In this document: positions 23,885 through 32,570 of the stretch, in pieces
Numbering within the stretch: position 1 is the first letter of the stretch
Layout: every line of letters starts with the position of its first letter
Source of the DNA: Bacteroidaceae bacterium
GTDB taxonomy: Bacteria; Bacteroidota; Bacteroidia; Bacteroidales; Bacteroidaceae
Assembly: GCA_017536765.1 (NCBI GenBank)
Contig: JAFXGV010000084.1
Coordinates: 1-36,215, forward strand
DNA length: 36,215 nucleotides
Direction: 5' to 3'
The notes under the pieces: generated by a model
Seen by the model: the letters and a program-made list of their open reading frames with translations, nothing else
What the model was told of the DNA's origin: nothing
The model's database searches: none
Translations under genes and position numbers: made by a program

Positions 23885-25528
23885 TTAATAGGTAAATGTG
23901 CTGCCACCCAGGAATTCGCGCAACACGGATGTGGGCGGCAATATATTCTCCTGCAAAGGTATAATATAATCCAAGAAACGCAATAGTCTGCGGGCTACAG
24001 AATATTCGCGACAACTCTGCGGCACAGCACGCAGCATAGGCTCAGCCTGTGCCTTGAAGGCTGCAAGTTCATAGAAAAGCGAGGAGTTGAACATCACGTC
24101 GGCATTCTCCTGATAAGGGAATATCCACTCCTCTTCGCCCTCACGCACACTGGGCCAGCGGCTTATGGTTTCAATGGCCGAATAGCCGCGGTACTTGGCA
24201 TCGCGCACCATACGACGCAGCAAGCGGGTGTCGGACGTGGAGATATAGTTATGGTAGTCGAGTTTCATTGAGGTGAGCGCCGACACGTAGATGCGGAACT
24301 TGTCCTTGTCGGGCACCTGTTGGGTGAGCATAGGATTCAGGCCGTGCGTGCCCTCTATCACAAGCACCATTTGCGGCGTGAGTTTTATCTTCTTTCCATT
24401 GTACTCGCGCTTGCCGGTGACGAAATTGTAGTATGGCAAATCGACCTCCTCGCCCGCAAGTATCCTGGTGAGCGACTCGTTGAAATAGGGGAGGTCTATC
24501 GAGTGGATGGACTCGAAGTCGTAGTCGCCGTCGGGCTTGCGGGGCGTGAGCACCCTGTCGACAAAGAAATCGTCGAGCGAAATGGCAAACGGCTTAAGGC
24601 CGCAAGCCAGCAGGTGCACGCTGAGGCGTTTGCTCGATGTGGTTTTGCCCGATGACGAGGGGCCGGCTATGAGCACCACCCTTGCACCGCGGCTCTTTAT
24701 CTCGTCGGCCATTGCCGAGAAACGTTTCTCCTGCAACGCCTCGGCCACGTTCACCAAATCCACGGCGTGCCCGGCATTTACCGCAAGATTGAAATCGCCT
24801 ATGGTCTCCACACCCATTATCTGGTGCCAATGCAAGCGCTCTTCGAAACGCTCTTGCAGTTTCTCCTGCGGCACCTTGTCCTCAAGCGTGGTGGGGCACT
24901 CCTTATCGGGCACACGCAGCAGAACGCCTTCGGCAAATTTTTCAATCTCAAATAGTTTTATATAGCCTGCGCTTGGGAGAAGTCCTTCGTAGTAGTGGTC
25001 TATGTAGTCGCCCAGTTTATAGTAACTGGTGTAAAGATATTTGTATGTTTTGAGCAGGCGCACACGGTCGATGCGCCCCAGTCGTTCGAACACCTCTATC
25101 GCCTCGGCCGTGTGGCAATCGACGCGATGAAAGGGAAGGTCCTCGGCTATTATTTCGAGCATACGTTCACGCACACGGGCCACCTGTTCGTCATCGAGGG
25201 GTGTTTCCATACGGCAATAGTAGCCGTTTGATATAGGATTTTCGAAACGCACCACCCCGCCGGGGAAGAGGTCGTTAAGCGCTTTCATCATAACGAATGT
25301 GAGGGAGCGCACATACACGCGCATACCATCGTCGGATGTGAGGTCGAGGTACTCCACATCCTTGTGGTTATATACCTTGAAATTGAGCCCCTCTATCTCG
25401 TTGTTCACACGTGCCGCTATAACATCGTAAGGAAGATTCAGGTTAAACTCCTTGCAGGCATCGCGCAGCGTTATGCCCGACTGAAAACTCTTTGTCTCGC
25501 CACTGTTTACACAAAAAATCTTTACCAT
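23885..25528 (-). CDS. TGS-domain nucleoside (uridine) kinase-like protein
   Basis: A 547-residue protein with a fused layout. A TGS domain (1-62, as in threonyl-tRNA synthetase) is followed by a region like the synthetase editing/additional domain (about 65-210, including FHRVDCHTAEAI). The last part is a phosphoribulokinase/uridine-kinase P-loop domain with GPSSSGKTT (289-297) and LDDFFVDR. No aminoacylation core is present, so it is not a synthetase. Proteins of this type are annotated as nucleoside kinases in Bacteroidota and Firmicutes; the true substrate is not known to me. It has its own promoter (25572-25602) and is co-transcribed with rpoN, which starts three bases later. Confidence 0.87.
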   Translation of the reverse strand: MVKIFCVNSGETKSFQSGITLRDACKEFNLNLPYDVIAARVNNEIEGLNFKVYNHKDVEYLDLTSDDGMRVYVRSLTFVMMKALNDLFPGGVVRFENPISNGYYCRMETPLDDEQVARVRERMLEIIAEDLPFHRVDCHTAEAIEVFERLGRIDRVRLLKTYKYLYTSYYKLGDYIDHYYEGLLPSAGYIKLFEIEKFAEGVLLRVPDKECPTTLEDKVPQEKLQERFEERLHWHQIMGVETIGDFNLAVNAGHAVDLVNVAEALQEKRFSAMADEIKSRGARVVLIAGPSSSGKTTSSKRLSVHLLACGLKPFAISLDDFFVDRVLTPRKPDGDYDFESIHSIDLPYFNESLTRILAGEEVDLPYYNFVTGKREYNGKKIKLTPQMVLVIEGTHGLNPMLTQQVPDKDKFRIYVSALTSMKLDYHNYISTSDTRLLRRMVRDAKYRGYSAIETISRWPSVREGEEEWIFPYQENADVMFNSSLFYELAAFKAQAEPMLRAVPQSCREYSVARRLLRFLDYIIPLQENILPPTSVLREFLGGSTFTY

Positions 25529-25571
25529 AACCTATATATTTATACAGTAATGCAGGCCCATCGCCTGTTTG

Positions 25572-25602
25572 CGAATTTAAGCAGTTTATCGGCAGCCCGC
25601 AA
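25572..25602 (-). promoter_or_regulatory. Promoter of the nucleoside-kinase-like gene and rpoN
   Basis: On the minus strand: TTG (25600-25602), 20 bases, then TAAATTCG (25572-25579), with one mismatch in the -7 box. The start site is near 25567, about 40 bases before the ATG at 25528. Confidence 0.55.
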
Positions 25603-25747
25603 TAGTTACTGCCACTATTTTTATTGAAAAACCCCTAATTTAGTGTTTATTTACATTTACATATTGCGACGTTTTACAATTTCACGTGGAATAGGGCTTT
25701 TTTGCAGGGGCGGCAGAATAAATTAAGAAAATTTTAATTATCCGTTG

Positions 25748-25778
25748 TTTGTATCTATAAAACATTATGCTAATTTTG
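25748..25778 (+). promoter_or_regulatory. Consensus promoter of the ATPase-DUF4435 pair
   Basis: TTTG (25748-25751), 19 bases, then TAATTTTG (25771-25778): exact in both boxes and spacing. The start site should be near 25783, which makes the ATG at 25810 a more natural start than the one at 25789. Confidence 0.8.
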
Positions 25779-25809
25779 TGAGCAGGCGATGCCGATAAAC
25801 AGAATAATT

Positions 25810-26637
25810 ATGGAAAAGATAGGGCAATACATAAAAAGCATAGAGATAGACTCTTTGTGGGCCAACCGCAAACACATCTACTGGGAACTGCGCCCCGATG
25901 TGAACATACTGAGCGGCAGCAACGGTATGGGCAAGAGCACGGTTATAAACAGGTCGGCACGCCACTTGGATATTATGCGCGAAGGAAGGCTCACCGCCAA
26001 CCCCGAAAACGGCGTGCACATAAAATTCTACCCCGAGGATGCCACAAGCATAATGTTCGATGTGATAAGCAGCATCGACCGCCCCATTTTGCGTGGTGAC
26101 CTGCTTGACAAAATTCCCGGTGCCGAGATACGCACCGAACTCGACTGGCAGCTATACAACCTGCAGCGTCGCTACCTGAACTACCAGGTGAACATAGGCA
26201 ACAGGATAATAGCCCTGCTCACCAGCGGCAAGCCCGAGGACCAACAGGCTGCCGCCGAGCTTACCAAGCCCAAGAAACTGTTCCAGGACCTTGTGGACGA
26301 GCTTTTCACGGCTACGGCCAAAACCATAAACCGCACGAGCAACGAGATATTCTTTGAGCAGTATGGCGAAACCATCTCGCCCTATATGCTATCCTCGGGC
26401 GAGAAGCAGATTCTTGTGATAATGCTCACCGCGCTTGTGCAAGAGAACAAGCATTGCGTAATGCTTATGGACGAGCCTGAAATATCGCTGCACATAGAGT
26501 GGCAGCAAAGGCTTGTAAATATTATACGCACGCTGAACCCCAACGTGCAAATAATACTATGCACACACTCGCCCGCCATAATTATGGACGGCTGGGCCGA
26601 TGCCGTGATAGAGATGGAGGAGATAACAATGCTGTGA
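25810..26637 (+). CDS. ABC/OLD-type AAA ATPase, PARIS AriA-like
   Basis: A 275-residue soluble ATPase of the AAA_15/AAA_21 (OLD/RecF-like) group. It has Walker A GSNGMGKST (36-44), signature motif LSSGEKQ (194-200), Walker B CVMLMDEPE (216-224) and the switch histidine in THSP (252-255). The insert between Walker A and the signature is short and helical, so the protein is smaller than typical AriA or OLD proteins. No nuclease domain is fused; the next gene, 19 bases downstream, is a DUF4435 protein. ATPase plus DUF4435 is the make-up of the PARIS anti-phage system. A housekeeping pair of the same build is also possible, because the surroundings are core genes. A frame extension to ATG 25789 is open but less likely. 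Confidence 0.83.
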   Translation: MEKIGQYIKSIEIDSLWANRKHIYWELRPDVNILSGSNGMGKSTVINRSARHLDIMREGRLTANPENGVHIKFYPEDATSIMFDVISSIDRPILRGDLLDKIPGAEIRTELDWQLYNLQRRYLNYQVNIGNRIIALLTSGKPEDQQAAAELTKPKKLFQDLVDELFTATAKTINRTSNEIFFEQYGETISPYMLSSGEKQILVIMLTALVQENKHCVMLMDEPEISLHIEWQQRLVNIIRTLNPNVQIILCTHSPAIIMDGWADAVIEMEEITML

Positions 26638-26656
26638 CACACCACACGCAAGCATA

Positions 26657-27700
26657 ATGAAGAAACTCACCGGTTACCTGAACTCCGCTTTCATTGAGGC
26701 CGCCAACAAACTGCGCCCCAAGAGAGCAAAGAACCGCATAATAGCCTATGTGGAGAGCTACGACGATATCTCCTTCTGGCGCAGCATATTCGAGGAGTTC
26801 GAGAACGAGCATTACAAATTCGAGGTGATGCTGCCGGCACGCGGCAAGCTCACGAAGGGCAAGAAGCAGGCTATGATGAATATGTTGGGCGAGGCTGTGG
26901 GGCGTAATATGATTGCCTGCGTAGATGCCGACTACGACTATCTGATGCAGGGTGCCACATCAACATCGCGGCAGATGCTGAACAACCCATACATTCTGCA
27001 CACCTATGCATACTCGATAGAGAATCTCAAATGCTATGCCGACAGTCTTAAGCAGGTGTGCGTGCAAAGCACGCTCAACGATATGAGCGTGATGGATATT
27101 CCCGCGTTTATGAAACTATACTCGCAAATATGTTACCCGCTGTTTGTGTGGAACATTCTGCTATACCGCAGGCACGACCTCAAAACAATGAGTATGCAAC
27201 GCTTTTGCGAGATTGTGAGGCTCACATCCTTCAACATAGAGAACCCTGCCCTGTCGCTCAAACAGCTCGAGGGGCGCGTGAACCACAACATCGCTCTTTT
27301 GGAGAAAAACCACCCACAACTGCTCGATGATTATGAGGAGCTGAAGAAGGAGCTTACCACGATGGGAATAGTCCCCGAGGAGTGCTATTTCTATATTCAA
27401 GGGCACCACATTATGGACAGCGTTGTTATGCGCATCCTCTCGCCCATATGCCGTTTCCTGCGTGGCAAGCGCGAAAGAGAGATTGAAAAATATGCATATC
27501 ACCGCCAGCAATATGCCAACGAGCTATCCTCGTACCGCCACAGCCAGTGCGATGTGGCGCTTATGCTCAGCAAGAACACCAATTACAAAGAGGCCGCACC
27601 CTACAAGCGTTTGAAGGATGACATTGAACAACTATTGCAAACAATAGGAAAAGAGGAGGAGACGGAGGCAGCTACTGACGTCTCCAAAAAGCAGGCATAA
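26657..27700 (+). CDS. DUF4435 (TOPRIM-like) protein, PARIS AriB-like
   Basis: A 347-residue protein whose N-terminal part fits DUF4435. The glutamate in IAYVESYDDISFWR (residue 33) and the DxD-type motif in ACVDADYDYL (90-95) have the spacing of a TOPRIM-like active site. In the PARIS system the DUF4435 partner AriB is released by the ATPase when it senses an anti-restriction protein, and it then cuts tRNA. The C-terminal 150 residues are charged and helical. It follows the ATPase by 19 bases in the same direction. The 3' end overlaps the 3' end of the convergent trkH by 29 bases. Family call good; defence role is inference. Confidence 0.8.
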   Translation: MKKLTGYLNSAFIEAANKLRPKRAKNRIIAYVESYDDISFWRSIFEEFENEHYKFEVMLPARGKLTKGKKQAMMNMLGEAVGRNMIACVDADYDYLMQGATSTSRQMLNNPYILHTYAYSIENLKCYADSLKQVCVQSTLNDMSVMDIPAFMKLYSQICYPLFVWNILLYRRHDLKTMSMQRFCEIVRLTSFNIENPALSLKQLEGRVNHNIALLEKNHPQLLDDYEELKKELTTMGIVPEECYFYIQGHHIMDSVVMRILSPICRFLRGKREREIEKYAYHRQQYANELSSYRHSQCDVALMLSKNTNYKEAAPYKRLKDDIEQLLQTIGKEEETEAATDVSKKQA

Positions 27701-29126
27701 GCAACAGGAGTACTGCAAAGAACTCCAAACGGCCAACCAGCATCTGGAACGAACAGAACCACTTAACAAGCGCGGGAAGCGTGGAGAACGAATCCATAGG
27801 ACCATAATGGCCGAACGCAGGACCAACGTTACCCACCGATGTTACCGAAAGGCCGTAAGCATCAAGGAAATCGAGACCGAAAGTCATATTTACAAATACC
27901 CCCACCACAACGGTAGCCACATATATAACGGTATAGGCCAAGATGGCCGACTGCACCGACGAGGGAACAATCTTGCCACTCATACGCACGGGAATAACCG
28001 CATTGGGGTGCAGTATGCGCTTAAACTCATTGAACATCACACGCCCAAGGATTGATATGCGGACACACTTCATAGCACCACTTGTGGAGCCCGAACAGGC
28101 ACCAAGAAACATAACGGCGCTTATCATAAGCCATAATATCGGCTGCCACAGCACGTAGTTGGAGGTGGCAAAGCCGGTTGTTGTCTGTATTGACACCACT
28201 TGAAAAAGCGATGTACGGAAGGACTCCTCAACGCCCATTGGAGTGGTAAAGAATAGCCCAACGGTAATGAGTATAGTGATAAGCAGCACCGAGCCGGCAT
28301 ATACACGAAACTCACTGTCACGTAAGAGGTCGCCAAAACGAGCCTTAAAAAAGAACAGATAGAGCAACGACAAATTAACACCACCCAAGAACATAAATAG
28401 CGTAACCACATATTCTATAAGCGGAGAATTATATGTTGCGATACTTGCCTGCTTTGTGGAAAAGCCACCCGTCGAGACGGTGGACATTGCGTGACACAGC
28501 GCATCGAACTTGCCCATACCGGCAAGATAGAACGACACGGTGGCTATTATTGTGAGGCCTATGTATATAGTGAGAATCCAGCGGGCCGCCACCGAAATGC
28601 GGGGATGCAGCTTGGCGCGCATAGGGCCCACCGACTCGGCTGCAAACAGATTTATGTCGCCCAAACCAAACACGGGGAACACCGCCACGGTGAAGAACAC
28701 TATACCCAAACCACCTACCCAATGTGTCATTGCACGCCAAAAGAGAAGGCTGTGTGGCAAGGCTTCGACATCGCTGACCACCGAGGCTCCTGTAGTGGAA
28801 AAACCCGACATTGTTTCGAAAAAGGCATCGGTAACCGATGGGAGCGAGCCACTTAAATAATATGGTATGGCACCGAACAGAGAAAATAATATCCAACAGA
28901 AGGTAACCACTATATAGCCATCTTTGCGCGATATGTTGCGCTCCTTGCCACGGCCTATGTATGCAAGCACGGCACCCGTGCCCACCATCGCGGCAAGGGT
29001 GTATAGGTATGTATTTATTATTGTTTCGTGGTAGTAGAAGGCTACGGCAAGGCTTGTGAGCAGGAAGGCTGCTTCGATGAAAAGCAGCAGGCCCAGAATC
29101 CTTGATATGATTTTTGGGTGAAACAT
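27672..29126 (-). CDS. trkH: TrkH/KtrB-family potassium transporter, membrane subunit
   Basis: A 484-residue integral membrane protein with many hydrophobic helices. It has the four pore-loop glycine motifs of the Trk/Ktr/HKT superfamily: STTGAS, VSTGGFSTK, TTTGFATSN and VGNVGPAFG. It brings potassium into the cell together with the cytoplasmic TrkA subunit. Its ATG (29126) overlaps the trkA stop (TGATG), which fixes the start and suggests translational coupling; a TTG one codon earlier is ignored. Third gene of dxs-trkA-trkH. The last 29 bases overlap the convergent DUF4435 gene. Confidence 0.94.
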   Translation of the reverse strand: MFHPKIISRILGLLLFIEAAFLLTSLAVAFYYHETIINTYLYTLAAMVGTGAVLAYIGRGKERNISRKDGYIVVTFCWILFSLFGAIPYYLSGSLPSVTDAFFETMSGFSTTGASVVSDVEALPHSLLFWRAMTHWVGGLGIVFFTVAVFPVFGLGDINLFAAESVGPMRAKLHPRISVAARWILTIYIGLTIIATVSFYLAGMGKFDALCHAMSTVSTGGFSTKQASIATYNSPLIEYVVTLFMFLGGVNLSLLYLFFFKARFGDLLRDSEFRVYAGSVLLITILITVGLFFTTPMGVEESFRTSLFQVVSIQTTTGFATSNYVLWQPILWLMISAVMFLGACSGSTSGAMKCVRISILGRVMFNEFKRILHPNAVIPVRMSGKIVPSSVQSAILAYTVIYVATVVVGVFVNMTFGLDFLDAYGLSVTSVGNVGPAFGHYGPMDSFSTLPALVKWFCSFQMLVGRLEFFAVLLLLMPAFWRRQ

Positions 29127-30463
29127 CAATTAAAATATTTTTCAAGTTTCTTTATCACCTGTTCCAGGCAGAATACGATAACGTGGTCGTCGGCCTGAAT
29201 AACGGTGTTACCCGTTACGTGCATACCCTCGCCGTTGCGTATGAGGCCACCAATGTTTGCACCCGCCGGCAATGACAAGTCCTTCACAGCCTTTTTGGTA
29301 ATGGGGGCACCCTCTTTCACGGGGAACTCCACTACCACCGCCTGTATGAAGGTGAGGCACTTGACGCTGGAGACGTCGGTGTTGAGCATCATTTGGAAGA
29401 TATTGCTTGCCGCCAACTTCTTTTTGTTTATCACCGAGCCAATGTCCATATTTTCGGCCATTGATATGTATTCGATATTCTCAACTTCGGCAACGGTACG
29501 ATACACCCCCGAGCGTTTTGCCGAGAGGCAGGCAAGTATGTTTGTTTCGGAATTGTCGCTGAGGGCGATGAAGGCATCGGTATGTTCCATACCCTCGCTG
29601 CGCAACAATTCGGGGTCACGAGCATCACCGTTTATTATCATCACCTTGTCATCGACAAGCTCAAGCAGTTTGCGACAACGTGCCAAATCGCTCTCAATTA
29701 TTTTTACCTTTATGTTATCGGGGATGAGCTTGGTGGTGCGCACGGCAATGCGGCTGCCACCCATTATGATGAGGCTGCGCACCTCGGAAAATTCCGATTT
29801 TCCACACATATTGCGCACGTAGGGAATCTTCTCCTTCACAGTCATAAAGCAGACAAGATCGTCGGGCTCCACGGCATCGTTGCCGCGTGGGATGATGGTT
29901 TCGTCGCCACGCTGTATGGCTACAATATGATATGGGGTATCACCCGGGAAATCCTTAAACAGGGTACCCAGGATGGGAGCGCCCTCGCGCACTTTCACGC
30001 CCACCATAACAAGTGCGCCATTGCCAAATTCAAGGAACTGCCTCATCCAACTGTATTTGATGCTGGTGGCAATCTCCTCTGCGGCAAGCTGTTCGGGGTA
30101 TATGAGCGAATCTATGCCCAACGACACGAAATAGGCCTTGTTTTTGGGTTGCAGGTATTCGTAATTGTCGATGCGCGCAACGGTTTTCTTTGCGCCAAGA
30201 TAGTGAGCAAGAATACAGGCCGTCACATTGTCACTTTCGTTGGGAGTAACGGCGACGAAGAGGTCGGCACCGTTGGCACCGGCAGATTTGAGGTCGGAAA
30301 TTTTTGTAGGTAACCCCACTTGGGCTTTGAGGTCGAAGAGCGACTCCATCTTGCCTAACTTTTCCTCGCTTTCGTCAAGAAGCACCACATTTTCGTTGCC
30401 CACGGAAAGCATCTTTGCAAGGTGTGTACCAACGGCACCTGCGCCGGCTATAACAATTTTCAT
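29126..30463 (-). CDS. trkA: Trk potassium uptake regulatory subunit TrkA
   Basis: A cytoplasmic NAD-binding gating subunit for TrkH. The 445-residue protein is a tandem duplication, as in E. coli TrkA. A first Rossmann domain (GAGAVGTHLAKML, 7-19) with its RCK_C domain is followed by a second Rossmann-like domain (IIMGGSRIAVRTTKLI) and a second RCK_C. The second nucleotide motif is less canonical than the first. RCK_C domains are known c-di-AMP receptors in some bacteria, and cdaA lies in this window. It starts one base after the dxs stop and overlaps trkH by one base. Confidence 0.95.
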   Translation of the reverse strand: MKIVIAGAGAVGTHLAKMLSVGNENVVLLDESEEKLGKMESLFDLKAQVGLPTKISDLKSAGANGADLFVAVTPNESDNVTACILAHYLGAKKTVARIDNYEYLQPKNKAYFVSLGIDSLIYPEQLAAEEIATSIKYSWMRQFLEFGNGALVMVGVKVREGAPILGTLFKDFPGDTPYHIVAIQRGDETIIPRGNDAVEPDDLVCFMTVKEKIPYVRNMCGKSEFSEVRSLIIMGGSRIAVRTTKLIPDNIKVKIIESDLARCRKLLELVDDKVMIINGDARDPELLRSEGMEHTDAFIALSDNSETNILACLSAKRSGVYRTVAEVENIEYISMAENMDIGSVINKKKLAASNIFQMMLNTDVSSVKCLTFIQAVVVEFPVKEGAPITKKAVKDLSLPAGANIGGLIRNGEGMHVTGNTVIQADDHVIVFCLEQVIKKLEKYFN

Positions 30464-30464
30464 A

Positions 30465-32369
30465 CTACTGTTTTTTGCATTTCAGTATAGCTTGCAGAAC
30501 GGCATCGCTATCCATCGAGTACTTTTTATAAAGTTCGGGGGTTGTTCCGTGTTCTACAAACACATCGGGAATACCTATTGTTATTATGTGCGGGGTATAT
30601 CCATTCTGTGCCATATATTCGGCAACAGCACTGCCAAGACCACCCTTGACAACACCATCCTCAAGAGTAATCACATACTTGAATTTCTCGCCCACGGTGT
30701 GCAGTATATCCGTATCTATGGGTTTGAGGTAACGCATATCGTAGTGTGCCACGCTCACGCCCTGTTCACCGGCTGCTGCTATGGCGCTCTCGGCAAGCTT
30801 GCCTATGGGGCCCAATGTGAGCAGTGCCACATCGCTACCCTCCTGCATAAGACGGCCCTTGCCCACGGGAACAGCCTCGAGCGGACAACGCCAGTCGGCA
30901 AGAGAGCCCTTGCCACGGGGATAGCGTATGACAAACGTGCCCATATCGGGTTGTTGCGCCGTGTACATAAGGCGGCGCAGCTCGCGCTCGTCATAGGGCG
31001 AGGATATTGTGATGTTGGGTATGGGGCGCAGATAAGCAAGGTCGAAGGCTCCGTGGTGTGTGGGGCCGTCCTCGCCCACAATGCCTGCGCGGTCGAGGCA
31101 AAGTATCATATTCACGCGCTGCAGGGCGGCATCGTGTATGAGGTTGTCGTATGCACGCTGCATAAACGACGAATAGATATTGCAGAAGGGAACCAGGCCG
31201 CCCTTTGCAAGGCCGGCCGAGAAGGTAACGGCGTGCCCCTCGGCAATGCCCACATCGAAGAAGCGGTGAGGCATTTCGTTCATCAGCAGGTTCATAGAAC
31301 AACCTGTGGGCATAGCGGGTGTTATTCCCACAACCTTGTCGTTGGCGCGGGCAAGCTCCACAAGCGTTTCGCCAAAGACATCCTGAAAACGGGGGTTGGC
31401 GCTGTCTTTCACTATGCGCTCACCTGTTTCAATGTCGAAGATGCCGGGCTGATGCCACACGGTGGGTGTCTTTTCGGCAGGTTCGAATCCCTTACCTTTT
31501 ACGGTGTTTATGTGGAGCATTTTGGGGCCCTTCATATTCTTGACCACACGCAGCATACGCACAAGCTCGCGTACATCGTGCCCATCTATGGGGCCGAAAT
31601 AGCGTGCCGCCATAACCTCAAAGATATTGTGGCGACGGAAGAGCATTGCCTTAAGACCGTTGTTGAAGCGTGTGATAATGCCTGCACGGCGTTTGTTGAG
31701 CAGGCCGATGCTTGTGAGGCCGCGGGCGATTTTGTTGCGAACTTTGTTGTAGAAACGCGACGAGTGCATTGTTATAAGCAGCTGGCTCAAACCACCCACG
31801 CTCTTGTCTATCGACATATTGTTGTCGTTGAGAATAACCAGAAGGTTGTTGTCGCAGTTCGAAAGGTTGTTGAGGCCTTCGAATGCAAGACCGCCGCTCA
31901 TAGAGCCGTCGCCTATTATTGCCACCACGTGCTCGTCGGCCTTGTTCTGCAGGGTTGCCGACACGGCAAGACCAAGTGCTGCCGATATTGAGTTTGATGC
32001 GTGGCCTGCCATAAAGGCATCGTACTCGCTCTCGTCGGGCGAGGGGAAGGGCTTAACGCCACCAAACTTGCGGTTGGTATGGAATATGTCGCGACGGCCG
32101 GTGAGTATTTTATGGCCATAGGCCTGGTGGCCCACATCCCACACAAGTTTGTCCGACGGGGTGTCGAACACATAATGCAAAGCCACCGTGAGCTCTACCG
32201 AGCCAAGGCTCGATGCAAAGTGACCGGGATTTGTGGAGCAGGATTCTATGATGAAATTTCTCAATTCCCTGCACACATCGGGGAGTTTATCCTCGGGCAA
32301 AGCACGAAGGTCGGCAGGGGAATCAATCTTTCCCAAAATGGGATATTTTGTATCGTTTTCTTTTTCCAT
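30465..32369 (-). CDS. dxs: 1-deoxy-D-xylulose-5-phosphate synthase
   Basis: First enzyme of the MEP isoprenoid pathway; it joins pyruvate and glyceraldehyde 3-phosphate using thiamine diphosphate. The 634-residue protein shows the cofactor motif GDGSMSGG (153-160) ending with N181. Also present are [12 protein letters not shown], the catalytic glutamate in DVGIAEGHA (about 377) and the DRAG motif with GEDGPTHHG (426-440). Complete. First gene of an operon with trkA and trkH, functionally unrelated genes. ispG of the same pathway is at 18035-19774. Confidence 0.97.
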   Translation of the reverse strand: MEKENDTKYPILGKIDSPADLRALPEDKLPDVCRELRNFIIESCSTNPGHFASSLGSVELTVALHYVFDTPSDKLVWDVGHQAYGHKILTGRRDIFHTNRKFGGVKPFPSPDESEYDAFMAGHASNSISAALGLAVSATLQNKADEHVVAIIGDGSMSGGLAFEGLNNLSNCDNNLLVILNDNNMSIDKSVGGLSQLLITMHSSRFYNKVRNKIARGLTSIGLLNKRRAGIITRFNNGLKAMLFRRHNIFEVMAARYFGPIDGHDVRELVRMLRVVKNMKGPKMLHINTVKGKGFEPAEKTPTVWHQPGIFDIETGERIVKDSANPRFQDVFGETLVELARANDKVVGITPAMPTGCSMNLLMNEMPHRFFDVGIAEGHAVTFSAGLAKGGLVPFCNIYSSFMQRAYDNLIHDAALQRVNMILCLDRAGIVGEDGPTHHGAFDLAYLRPIPNITISSPYDERELRRLMYTAQQPDMGTFVIRYPRGKGSLADWRCPLEAVPVGKGRLMQEGSDVALLTLGPIGKLAESAIAAAGEQGVSVAHYDMRYLKPIDTDILHTVGEKFKYVITLEDGVVKGGLGSAVAEYMAQNGYTPHIITIGIPDVFVEHGTTPELYKKYSMDSDAVLQAILKCKKQ

Positions 32370-32396
32370 ATTCTTCTAATAGCAGTTTGCCAACGA

Positions 32397-32427
32397 TAAA
32401 GATATAGGTTAAAATGTAAAAAAACAA
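32397..32427 (-). promoter_or_regulatory. Candidate promoter of dxs-trkA-trkH
   Basis: On the minus strand: TTG (32425-32427), 20 bases, then TATCTTTA (32397-32404), one mismatch in the -7 box, leaving a leader of about 20 bases. A second, exact -7 box (TATCTTTG, 32516-32523) lies further upstream without a matching -33. Either or both may be used. Confidence 0.45.
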
Positions 32428-32545
32428 TTTTTCTGCGTTTTTTTGAACAAGCACGCCATAAAAGTGCCCGCACACCTCTTTTTCAAAAACCTTTTAATTG
32501 TAACAATTTTGTCTGCAAAGATAAGCAATAATCGTTTAACTTCAT

Positions 32546-32553
32546 TAAATTTG
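32546..32553 (+). promoter_or_regulatory. Candidate -7 box for the GSCFA-murF/alr pair
   Basis: TAAATTTG is an exact -7 match 17 bases before the ATG at 32571. No TTTG lies 19-21 bases upstream, so the -33 half is missing. Confidence 0.4.
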
Positions 32554-32570
32554 CAATAAATTAGAGCCAT

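Noticed and set aside
22343..23986. 547-codon open frame on the plus strand opposite rpoN
   Set aside because: Low-complexity His/Leu/Gly-rich translation with no domain, antisense to a complete sigma-54 gene; a shadow of its codon use.
30228..31991. 587-codon open frame on the plus strand opposite trkA and dxs
   Set aside because: Cys/His/Ala-rich translation without motifs, spanning two well-defined minus-strand genes.
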